Translations under genes and position numbers: made by a program
The notes under the pieces: generated by a model
Database searches by the model: none
What the model was told of the DNA's origin: nothing
Seen by the model: only the letters and a program-made list of their open reading frames with translations
Shown here: piece after piece, positions 1-12,400 of the stretch
Layout: each line of letters starts with the position of its first letter
Position numbering within the stretch: the stretch's first letter is position 1
Origin: Mimachlamys varia
Taxonomy: Eukaryota > Mollusca > Bivalvia > Pectinida > Pectinidae
DNA length: 64,000 nt
Direction of reading: 5' to 3'
Assembly: GCA_947623455.1 (NCBI GenBank)
Contig: OX392543.1
Location: 17,172,757-17,236,756 of the forward strand

Positions 1-156
1 TACCTACGTATATATCACTGTCATTTCTACATCAAACTGCATAATCTTTGTACCTCGAAATGTCACGCGCCTCCATATGGAGGCAGCCATCTTTGACTTA
101 CAACATCAATCTTCACTTCCCTTTCATCTCACTCCTATTGTTGACCTTTGACCTAC

Positions 157-442
157 CTGTGTTTGAGTTGCTCCAGCCAATCATTGACGTCCGCCTCGTC
201 GTTGGTTACCATCAGAGTGGCAGGCGCGTCACATGTTCCATGTTCGTTGGTGATTGTAATGAGGTACGTGCCAGCATCCTTCTTCTGTACGGATCTGATT
301 TCGAGGACCTGTTCATCTGTCTCCTCATCGTAAAACACGTGGTATTTCTTATCGTCTTTGATTTTCTGCCATTTACCCTTGGACCACGCGATAGTGGGTT
401 TGGGCTCTCCGTCGGGGATACAGCGGAACATGGCCATAGCTC
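157..442 (-). CDS. e44: Ig domain 15 and following tail (last exon in window)
   Basis: The 286-nt exon is phase 1-2: AMAMFRCIPDGEPKPTIAW, EQVLEIRSVQKKDAGTYLIT and NEHGTCDAPATLMV. It continues into DEADVNDWLEQLKH and a donor CACAG/GTAGGT, so the gene goes on to the left. The W-LEQLK tail after an Ig is helix-prone and may begin a new kind of linker. Confidence 0.91.
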
Positions 443-3400
443 CTGTGGTAAATAAGTTTAAAATCATAGTGATACGGTCTCACAATATATACATGTAGAT
501 ATGGCAAATCTACTTACATCAATGGTATGAACATCCATAATGTAACCATAGCAACCAAAATAATGTAAATGATATTGATTCCAACAACCATTAAATCTCA
601 GTAAATGTGTCTATTGTAATGCAAAATGTTATAAAAAATAAGTTCATGTTTCCATTGCTGTAGTAAAATTTACATTAATTCATTTACCCCTGAAGGCACA
701 TTGACACGTTGAAAAAGTTTATAATGCAATTTCAGGGTTGGATTATTTAAAGAAATTGAGACATTGTATTCCAATTTAAAAGTTGGAATGTACAATCATG
801 AAATTTCAAGGATGAATAAGTTAAAGAGAATTGGGAGAGTGTATTTTCAACATACCTTCAAGCATGGTACATTTGAGTGGTATTTCCTTGAAGGTCGGTG
901 CGCGTCCGCGTACTGTAAGTGCGGCAGTACACAGTTCCTCGCCTCCGGAGTTAACGGCGACGGCCTTAATGAGACCCTGAAGCTCAGGTACTGCCTTGTC
1001 TATCACTAGCGAGTGTGTACGGTCACGCTTGTTGAACACGAAGTGAACACCTTCGCCCTCCTCGATCTCTTGGTCATTGATGAACCTATTGGATGGAAAA
1101 GTTAAAGTTATCTCCCTCCCTACCTGCTTAACTCATCCACCCCTGTGGACACATTTGAACTCTTCGAATTCAAAGGATGGAATAGTTCATTTTGAAGTTC
1201 CTAGGGTGAATGGGTTAAAACAGAAAAAGTAGAGTTATCTCCCTTACGGGACAGACAGTTTGCTTAGTTACAAGCTGTATGTTTCTTGACGTTGGGTTTC
1301 TGGTAAAAGGAATGAAATTTGTCCGCAAGAATTACTTAACACTTATTCAATACTTAACTAATTTCATAGAATATCTATCTAACCATTTTAGACATCTTTA
1401 AAGTTTTAGTTCTGCAGACAGTTAATCTGATTAAGATCAAATCTTGATCCCTACATTGTTGAGTCACAGAGAGGAATTTACAGAAAGGCGCGGAGATCAA
1501 ATTCAGATTTTAATCCAAACCGCATGTAATTACATACCATTTGACATCAGGAAGAGGCAGGCCTTCCACTTTACAGTCGAAGCTAACAGCGCCCTCTTCT
1601 GGTACGAGGGTGTCGGACATTTTTCTGGCAAATGAAGGTTTTCTGCCAGCTGGAAAATTAAAACAGACAATTATATTTTATTTTACAATAGTATTGACCA
1701 AAAAGAGTTTGTTTGAAATTCCAAACCCCACATACTAAATGTTGAGAAATTTGCTAAATTTCATTTTTTATCTTTTACATTGTTTTGATGGTAAATGTAT
1801 TATAATAGAAGATATAATGTTACAGCATACCATTTACAGTAACTACTAGTGAAAGGCAAAATAACCACCAGGTAAAGATGGATTCCATCTGTTATGTGCA
1901 AGTTTGGTGCATAACTATTCCATTCCACAGTACTTTCTGAATTCAACATGTAATATTTGTTTGCATTTTGACTGTCAATATATTGGCACGGCACACAAAA
2001 CAAAGGGGCTTAACTCCCCCCTACTCCCAATTCTTAAGATAATGTATGACCTTGAACACTTACGCATGACCTTGAGGCGACAGCTACATGATACCTGGCC
2101 GGCAGGATTGCTGGCGCGGATTGTGTAGAGGTCCGAGTCTGATACTTTGGTGGATGGGATCGTGAGACGGTACGTTTGGTCCTCAACCTCCAACTTGATG
2201 TCTTCACTTTCGACCAGCTCCGTCTTATCCTTCATCCTGTACAGGGTGAAAATAAAAACGAAATGTTTGAAAAGGAATGTTGACTTCATTGGTCAAAGTT
2301 AATTTTATTTGAAAATCTAAACTCCAAATTATTTCCTTTTCACATGGATCTTTTGATTGGCATCTTTTTTAAATTTTTTTTTTTCAATTAGAAGCAGGTT
2401 ACGCGTTAATTTGACATTTATGCTAAGACCTTAAGAACTCATTTCTATTTTAAATAATTTTGAATTCTAAAACAAGTACATAAGAACATGTGTTCAACCT
2501 ACAGCTAACTCTCCCCCCTCCCCCAACCATGATTTCTTTAATCTTGAGTTTATGAAATAAGCATTAGCAAATTATCTTTCCACATGAAAATGGAAAACAT
2601 ACTTCTCTAAATCAGATCAACAATACAGTAAATATGTACTATTTCTATTTATAGCCTATTGTTCTAGCCGCCGATTACAGGAACTGGTCACGATTACTTA
2701 CCAGACAATATCTGATTTGGGTTTTCTATTTCTATTGATAGCCTATTGTTCTAGCCGCCGAATACAGGAACTGGTCAGGATTACTTACCATACAATGTCT
2801 GGTTTGGGTTTCCCGGAGATGGTACATTCCATTATAACACTACTCTTCTCAACAACCTCCAAATTCTCCAGTCTCTTAATCAGTTTGGGGCCTTCCTTCT
2901 TCTCTGTAGCACAAATAAACAATATATATTGAATAAGAGTTCTCAAATTTGATATAAGATCTTTTTCTTAAATTGTGTTTTAGCCATTTACCGTGGATTT
3001 CAGGGTCAAAATTTGTTCTCATGCTGAAGCATTGGTTCCAAGCCAAAACTAACATTTTTGTAACTTGCTTGAATCATATTGATTGATCAAAAAGTCGAAT
3101 GTAAACATTGAAAACAGTTTTTGTTCGTTAATAAATGACTTGATTGTTTTCCAAATTCAACCTGTTGAATGACTATGGCTCAAGATATAAGACTTAAAAT
3201 TACAAACTTGGTGAAAAATTTAACCTCAAACCAAGATTTAATTTTTCTTTTTAGTATAAGCTACAAATGAGGAAAACTTCAAAGCTTATGACTAATTGAT
3301 AATTAAGACACAAAACAAATGTAATTTTGAGAAAAAAATGTTTATAACAAACCTTCGACAGTGAGTCTGCCCTCACAGGAGATTTCTCCGGCTTTGTTGA

Positions 3401-6400
3401 TTGCAACGGCCTTGATCTGACCTTGGTCTTCTAGTACGGTGTTGTCAATAGTTAGGATATGGGTGACATCAACGTAACCCTTACGCTCGTCCATGCGGAA
3501 CCGGATTCCGGTTTCAATTGGCTTGTCATTGATAAACCTGTAAATAAAAACAATGTCATGGGTCAAAGAGGTAATATCAACGGTAGTTCTCCAAATAACA
3601 CGGGATCCTTACAAAAAGTTATTTATAGGATACAATGTCAGAATCGTGTACACATTGGACTTCACAATTCCCGCGATTCTACTATCAAAAATCTTCTAAA
3701 CAGTAATAATTGAATCGATGCTGTTATGTAATTTGGAGAAAAATAATACTTCAAAAAAAATATTTATAATTAATTGTAATTGAAATGAATTATATTGGCT
3801 TCACAGAGATGTAACAAGTATTCTCATTGGCTAGTACTTACCATGTGACTTCTGGTTGAGGGATACCTTTGACTGCGCATTCAAATCTGACAGGACGACC
3901 AGCCTTGATGTCCCTAGAATTCACCTTACGGGTAAACTCTGGGGGCTCCGACTTGCCTGAAGGTTGAAATACAACACAAATTACTGGAAATGTTCATCAA
4001 GATATTCATCAAGCAAGATAAGACATTTGATTTTAGTTTGGGACTTAATTTATCATATTTTGGGAAACTACGCCCAATGTCAAGGGCTGTTAACTGGTTA
4101 AATCTTTATTCACCTTTCGTGAGTTTTGCCCTTACATGTAGTTCCTATTTAGGGCAATTTTTGTGAAACAATTCACTGTAAAAATATATTAAGTTTAGAT
4201 ATGGAGGGCGAAAAAGGTAAAAATTATTACAGTAAAAATTTCATTTACATTGAAACTAACGTTAGTCTACAACTACAAGATAGTACAGATTAAAAAATTA
4301 TTTGTCTTTTGTTAATTTGGCTTTTTAAAAAATATTCCAAATTGTGAGCTTAATGTAACCAAAACAAAACTCAATATAGAACTTTTTTTGCATTTGTAAT
4401 CCTGACATGATTTGTGAATTATCAAAAAGTCAGGAAGCATCTATGAAACAGCATTTGACTGTTACATCAAACCAACAAATTCTATACTAACCTTCCACGT
4501 TCACTTTAGCAGTGTGCTCTGCAGTGCCTGCTGAGTTTGTGGCGACGCATTTGAACTCGCCCTCATGATCAACGGTTGATTTCTTGATCAACAGCGTGGT
4601 TGTTTCGTCATCGTAAGAGACCTTGACCGCTGGTGTATTGATCAGCGCTTTGCCGTTGTTGAACCAGGCGACCTCTGGACGAGGTAGACCAGTGACCTTG
4701 GCAATTAAGGTCAAAGGTTTCTCCTCCATCACAGTCTGGAAAATAATTAGCGAAAATCTTAGGTAAGTTTTGAAAATGCCAAATTCTATAGGGAAACCAT
4801 CAAATAATACATCTCAATGTTTCAATTTCTAATATCAGATAAAGTGATCTTTTTCATGCCATCAAAATCTTTTTCACAATTTTTGGAACTATAGTTAACA
4901 TATCGATTATCGGGATCCCTTATATTTGTCGTTTACTTACACATTCGTCGAAGATCTCAGTGAATTCTGGTGCCTTGGACTCATCTTTGTGTCTAAGAAC
5001 CAGGGGAGACTCTGACAGGCGTTTGTCACGGGCAATTTCTGTAAAAATATGAATTCTTAAAATACAGATTTCTCTAAAAATCATTTTCACTACTACACAT
5101 ATCACTTAAAAGTTGCAAAATTAAGTTAAGAACACAATAAACTTTCTACATCACACCAGCCTTTAAGCAGAACTTGTCTTGTGTGCCTAGCAATTTGGTT
5201 CTCCCAAATAAATTATTTTTTCAATAAAATAATTTTAATATTGTTTATTTCACCAAATTTCATTGAATCAAATATGATATTTTTTATGAACTTAACAAAT
5301 TTGAAGAGTTCTGGTCTTCAGGGGTAAATGAGTTAAAACTGATCAATTTCCAGGTACAACATTTCACCTTACCTGTGACCTCTAGAGGTATTTCACAGGT
5401 GGCTTCCCCAGCCTCGTTAGTGGCGATACAGGTGTAAACACCAGAGTCTACGGTCTCCGTCTCTTTGATCTCAAAACAGTAGGTGTCCTCATATTTCTCA
5501 AAGTCGTACAAATCTTTGTCTTCAAGAATCTTGTCCTTTTTCCAGGCAACTATATGAAACAACAGTGATTTACAGTGAAACCTTGTTAAATCATAGTCAG
5601 CATTACTGTTGGAAACTTGGAGTTATCGGAGTATTCGAGTTTCGTGAGTTTGAATGCTTAGTGTGAAGTTTGGTCAGGACTGACAAAATACTTCGAATTA
5701 AGTCATACGCGTTTGAGAACACAAGGTTCAACTCTCTTTAACTATGAGATTGGAGAATATTTCTCAGCAATGAATTTATCTTATAAAAGTTTAAATGAAA
5801 TATTGTGACCAAACTCTCGACATATTTATACTTTGATATATAAATTTTATCTTTAAACAGAATAACTGTTAAAGAAGTTAGGAAAAATATAAATCTTGTT
5901 AAGCTGTTCATACGAATAATAATTTAAGAAATTGATAATAATTTATTTAGTTGTTGAGTTTACCTGTTGGTTTTGGCATTCCAACAACCTTGACGAGGAA
6001 TTGAGCACGATCGTGTTCCCTAGCAACGACCTTCTCCGGTACCTTGATGAACTCAGGGGGAGATAATTTCTCATCCTTAGGCTCTGTAAACATCCAAAAC
6101 AGGTTGACTTGTAAACTTTCATTATTACACATAGCAAATTTCATATCTTAAAATAATTATCTATTAATCTTACATATTGGTAAAAAAAGTAAGAAAAAAA
6201 ACTTGTTACAAAGGTTTTTTTAGAGATAAAAAAAATAAATAATGAAAAACATCATGAAAACAAGTGAAAATCAAGATCTAAGATGATATATCATAAGAAT
6301 ATCTGGGTTACGAACTTTAGATATACTTATTTTTGTCACAATCAACTTTTAGCACATAACGAAGTTTAAACAGATATAGCTCAATGATGAACTGGCTAAA

Positions 6401-9400
6401 TCAAAATACTTGCTGTAGAAGGCAATATATAGAAACTGTAATCAGCGCAATTATAATATTGAGGAATGCTAGCTATCATCACAAAATCTGCTTGAATATG
6501 TACATTTACAGAATTGATAGTTGGTTAAGTTCCAGCTAACAGGGAAAGTGTCTACGTCTGTTACACAGGTATCAGCTTGTTTTATCATTCAGTCCCCGTT
6601 TTTACAGCACACACAAATACTATCAAACCTGCTGGAAGTTATTTCTTATCATCTTTTCATATAAAATACAGAAACACAGAAAATATTGGCTGATCTTACA
6701 GGAGCCAAGAATATGTACCTGAAGAGGTTTTCACCTGATTCTGTGACCATGGATTAAACCATTCTAACTAACAGGTGAGATACCTGGCCTGATGCTGGGA
6801 CTCTATAGCTGACCACCCCTCTCCATGTCTATATATAGCACAGGTTACCTGTCAATCACAGGTAAGCTTTGTGAGGCTCCCACTGTTCCCTTACACCAGG
6901 TAAATATTGGGGGTGCCCTTACCGGCAGGGGCAGTGATTCCCAGGTGAGAATTACACAGGTAATTATACTATCTATCCCAAGGAGAGATGCATGACCCCA
7001 GGCTAAATTCATTCACCCCTGTAATTTCATAAAGAACTATTCCAACCTTTGATTTGGAAGAGTTCAGATGTGTCTACAGGGGCGATTGAGTTAAAATACT
7101 TACTCCAAGCTCCACAGATCTTTCTGAGCATCAACCCAATCATCATATACATCACTTCACCCTTTCTATAGCACCCTATTATACAGTAGAGACTGGGGAA
7201 AGGAGGGGGGGATTATAAGGGCATTAAGGGTTACATGTTCTAAGAGTTCTAGAAGTTTTTGAAAAACAAAACCCAGAGGTTTTAAGTTTATATGTGGACA
7301 TCCATAGGAAAGAAGGTTTTCCTCTCTGAAATAACCCAGTTACCCCTGAAACACGTTTAAAACCTTCCAATTTAAAGGTTAGAATAGTCTATTATGATAT
7401 TTTAGGGGGAAATAAGTGAAGCTTCCCAGACATAATCTAGCTGACCCCTGACCTTATCCCAGAGTACTTCTATACTGTAATATCAGCAATAGTGGAACAA
7501 CTCCAAGTATAACCCCCTAGGTTGACACCTCCTGGTAAGAAATGTTGCATATTTTTTGTAATTCATATACATATATACGGGACATGCTTTGCACTTTGTA
7601 AAAGTTACCTTCGACGAACAGTTCGACTTTACACTTGGTATTAATTAGGTACCTTTGACAAAGAGTTCGGCTTTACACTTGGTATTAATTACGTACCTTC
7701 GACGAAGAGTTCGGCTTTACACTTGGCTGCGCCTGCTTCATTCTTGGCCTCGGCAGTGTATGTTCCATCATGCTCCGGCAGAACGTCAACAATAAGAAGT
7801 GATGATTCACCATCTTCGCCGTATTCGATAGTAAATCGGTTGTCGGTTTTGGTGATTTCTTTGTCGTTTTTGTACCACAGGATCTCAGGTGTGGGTTTAC
7901 CAGTGGCGCGACATGTAAACGTCGCTTTCTCTCCGACAACTGTCTCCACCGTCTGAATCTCAACCACAAATTTAGGTGCTTCAAGCTCCTTTATCTCCTC
8001 CACTGGTTTAGCTTCAAAAGAAAATGTCAAAACTTCAATCTTTGAATTCTATACTTTTATCTGAAAATTCACTTCTAATTAACTCATGCAACCCTAAAAT
8101 TACATAATGAACTATTCCATCCTTTGAATTGGGTGAGTTCAATTGTGTCTTCAGGGGTGCATGAGTTAAGCATGAATTTACGTAGGAATATATGTAACTC
8201 ATTCAACCCTGCGAAGACACATTTGAACTCTTTCAGTCTAAAAATGTTGAATTGAGTTAAACCAACAAAAGATAATTATTTACAATGGAACACATTTATT
8301 GATGATGTCACTTGAACTATATCATCAACAGAACAATTATTGATGATGTCACCAGAAACTGTGTCTATTTTTCAACATGAAACTATTTATTTATAACTTA
8401 ATTTCATAACAGGAATGTTAATCGTAATACCTATTCATTTTTAAGATTTATGAAGGAATTCCTCAGGTTAAAAACTATGAAAACTGATTGAAACTGCACT
8501 TCATAAAGAAGACGAAAACCAACTGAAATTTGGAATTAAATGAGGTATGGTAGTTTGTCCACAACTTACCTGTGACTTGAAGTTCGGCCGTACAGGTGAC
8601 TTTACCGAATTTGTTTTCGGCCTCTACAGCGTAGGTACCAGCATCTTCGGGTGTGATGTCATACACCTCTAGGTGGTGAAGTTTTTCGTCCTCGAACACC
8701 ATGTATTTGCCCTCCTCTGTAAGCTCATGGCCGTTACATAGCCAATGTAGGTCTGGTTTAGGCTCGCCGATCACTTCGCAGTTAAAGTCTACGGTCTCAC
8801 CTTCTGTAATCTGTAGAGAAAATCAAATCGTCACATTGCTATACAATTTTTCCAGGAAGATTGGAACATCGAGCATCCCAGTATTATACAATTTCATTTC
8901 AGTAATCTTGGTAATTTTCCTTTATGGTTTTGTAGTGAAACACGTAAAATTTCAACTTTGTGATATTTTTTTCAGGTTTTGTTTGGTGGCTATGTCACAA
9001 AAAAAATATTATTATCGTAAATAATACAAGTTATTTATTTTATGCCAACAGCTGATGTTGTACCACAAAACTTGGTGTCAATAAAATATAAATATACTAG
9101 TAACAAAGATTACATATACACTGCATAGGACTATGTAAAACTTCACAAATAAATCCTTTTCTGAGTTTTTTGGATTTATCAGGCGGGTTGGTTGGGGGTT
9201 GTGTAGTTCAGAGTATCATTACTAACAAGGTCCAACTTTGATGAACTTACCGTCTGTGTTTTGATTTTGAGGACAAACTCTGGGGCATGTCCTTCCTCAG
9301 GTTTAATAACAGCGGTCTCCTCAACGGTTTCCACTTTCTTCGTTCCTGAACGAAACAAAATTCAAATTGTCATACAGAAATAGGCAAAACTAAAGATCAG

Positions 9401-12400
9401 GTGTGATCCCTTCCTAATCCATTGCTTTATCTTAAATTTAAATTGACTGAAATAAAAAATCAATTTGTCAACAAGAACTACATATAACGAAAAAAACATT
9501 TGCTAATTTAAATTTCCCCCCTTCGTTGCCATTGAAATAATTATTTTTAGCTAGTGTCAATTTTCAGCTTTGGCATACATGTATTTATTACATATGTTGT
9601 TTAATAAAACTGCATCTCAACATCATTCCTGGAAGTGTGGCGATGCTGGATGGCAAAAGTTAAAAAATTGCACAGTATAACCATCCTTGTACATTAATAC
9701 AAACACACATGCTGAAGGTTTAAAAACCATCATGCTTTTAAAGGTTGTTACCATTAAAATTAACTTTGTAACCTTAAAATAACCTCCACAGAAAAGAAAA
9801 ACTGAAAATTAAAAATAGTCTAGAAAAAACTTTGATAAAAGTTCTTCAATCAAGATGGAAGATGACATGTTTGAAAAGAATTTGGAAAATTTCCTACAAG
9901 GTGAACTCTCCAGTAACAAAACATAAATTTGGTGTGGCCTTTTTTATGAAAGGTTTTTATGAGGGGGGGGGGGTTAAAAGTAATGGAGTGATATATCACA
10001 CCTGTTTCGGGTTCCGACTCTTTAGAATTTTATTTTTATAGCTCATCCTTACCAGACTCAGCTCCTATGAATAAACCTAGTTCTGTCGGTAATTGTTTCT
10101 GACACAAGTTTACTTTTTATCCAAACAGATCAAAATTGGCCAGTTGAAGGTCTAGTCACTGACCACTTTAAATCTGGCTGGTGCTGTATACACGTAGAAC
10201 CACTTATCGTAATATCTACCAGGGTCGTGCCCTACAAACGACCTTGTACTCTCGATGTATGTCAAACCATCAAACGTGATACACCGATTTATTTAGCTTT
10301 TCACTTTTCTTCATGATTCATTTGATTCAATCTTTCGCAGACATAAACTTTTTGAAATTGTTAGCTTTATGTATTATAAACATATAATTAAGATATAATT
10401 ACAAGTTTTTTCTATTAATTGTTCTCTAAATTTATATAAGTTTTGCAATCATATTCATTTTAGGGTTTATAATCATTTAAAATTTGACTTAAAATAAGTT
10501 TTATTTATTTCACCATCATTAAATTACATGACAGTCATAGAGAGTTGATTATATTTTTATCTTCTCCTTATTCAATTCATAAATATTTGTATTTGATGTA
10601 ATGTGTATTCTTAAGTAATCACCAATAACCTATAACTAATAAAAAAAGATTTTAAAATCAACACAAAATTTATTTTCATTTTAAACAAAACAAGAGGCCC
10701 AGGGGCCTCAACGGTCATCTGACTATAAAGATCTGTTATGTAAAAGTTAATTTTTAAAAGATTTGACCTCCTTGAAAGTAGGTCAAGGTCATTTATATGA
10801 GAAAACTTTATAGCACTCCCTCCCAGGTATGCACTGGCCAAATATTGGACCCTGGGGCTTATGGAACTTAATAGATAAGAAGATTCTTAAAGCTTTTACC
10901 CATTATAACCCATGTTAACCTTTGACCCTGTCCAGTGCTCAAAGTTGACCTTTGACCTAAACACAATATATTAGAAAAAAATTTGCAATGTTGGTCTACA
11001 AAACATACCCAAGTATCAACGCTCTAGATCAAACGACTGTTTAGATAATGTTGTGGTGATTTTTTAACATATTTGACCCCTGTGACCTTGAAAGTAGGTC
11101 AAGGTCATTTATATGAGGAAACTTTATAGCACTCCTTCCCAGGTACCCACTGGTCAAATATCAGGACCCTGGGGCCTATGGTACTTGAGAAGAAGATTCT
11201 TAAAACTTTTTACCCATTATAGCCCCAGTGAACCTTTGACCCCGTTCAGCGCTTAAAGTTGAACTTTGACCTAAACACAATATATCAGAAAAAGATTTGC
11301 ATTGCCAGTCTACATATAATATATGCAAGTATCATAGGTCTAGATCATTCGGTTCATTAGATAATGTTGTGTAGATATTTTAACATATTTGACCCATGTG
11401 ACCTTGAAAGTAGGTCAAGGTCATTTATATGAGAAAACTTTAGAGTACTCCATCCCTGGTACCTACTGGCCAAATATCAGAACCCTGGGCCTTATGGAAC
11501 TTGAGAAGAAGATTCTTAAAGCTTTTTACCTATTATAACCCATGTTAACCTTTGACCCCGTCCAGCACTCAAAGTTGACCTTTGACCTAAACACAATATA
11601 TTAGAAAAAGATTCGCATTGCTGGTCTACATATCATACAAAAATATCATTGCTCTAGATCATTTAGTTCTTTAGATAATGTTGTGTAGATTTTTTAACAT
11701 ATTTGACCCCTGTGACCTTGAAAGTAGGTCAAGGTCATTTATATGAGGAAACTTTAGAACACTCTATCCCAGGTTCCTACTGGCCAAATATCAGAACCCT
11801 GGGCCTTATGGAACTTGAGAAGAAGATTCTTAAAGCTTTTTACCTATTATAACCCATGTTAACCTTTGACCCCGTCCAGCACTCAAAGTTGACCTTTGAC
11901 CTAAACACAATATATTAGAAAAAGATTCGCATTGCTGGTCTACATATCATACAAAAATATCATTGCTCTAGATCATTTAGTTCTTTAGATAATGTTGTGT
12001 AGATTTTTTAACATATTTGACCCCTGTGACCTTGAAAGTAGGTCAAGGTCATTTATATGAGGAAACTTTAGAACACTCTATCCCAGGTACCTACTGGCCA
12101 AATATCAGAACCCTGGGCCTATTGGTTAGTGAGGAAAAGATTGTCAAACGCTTTTTTTCATATTTGACCCCTGTGACCTTGAAAGTTAGTCAAGGTCATC
12201 GATATGAGGAAACTTTGTAGCACTCTATCCCAGGTGCCTACTGGCCAAATATCATTACCCTAGACCTTTTGGTTACTGAGAAGAAGATTGTTAAAGGTTT
12301 TTACATATTTGACCCCTGTGACCTTGAAAACAGGTCAAGGTCATTGAAATGAGGAAACTTTGTAGCACTCAATCCCAGGTGCCTACTGGCCAAATATCAG

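Larger units (their letters stand above)
6084..7605 (-). other. Intron e33-e34
   Basis: The non-coding 1.5 kb contains two 90-bp palindromic elements. ACAGGT phrases recur near 6.74-6.97 kb (ACAGGTGAGATACCTGG and similar) but no exon could be fitted in phase. Confidence 0.65.

Noticed and set aside
12017..12220. Small open frame in the tandem element
   Set aside because: It lies across two repeat units and has no similarity to a transposase; it is open by chance.
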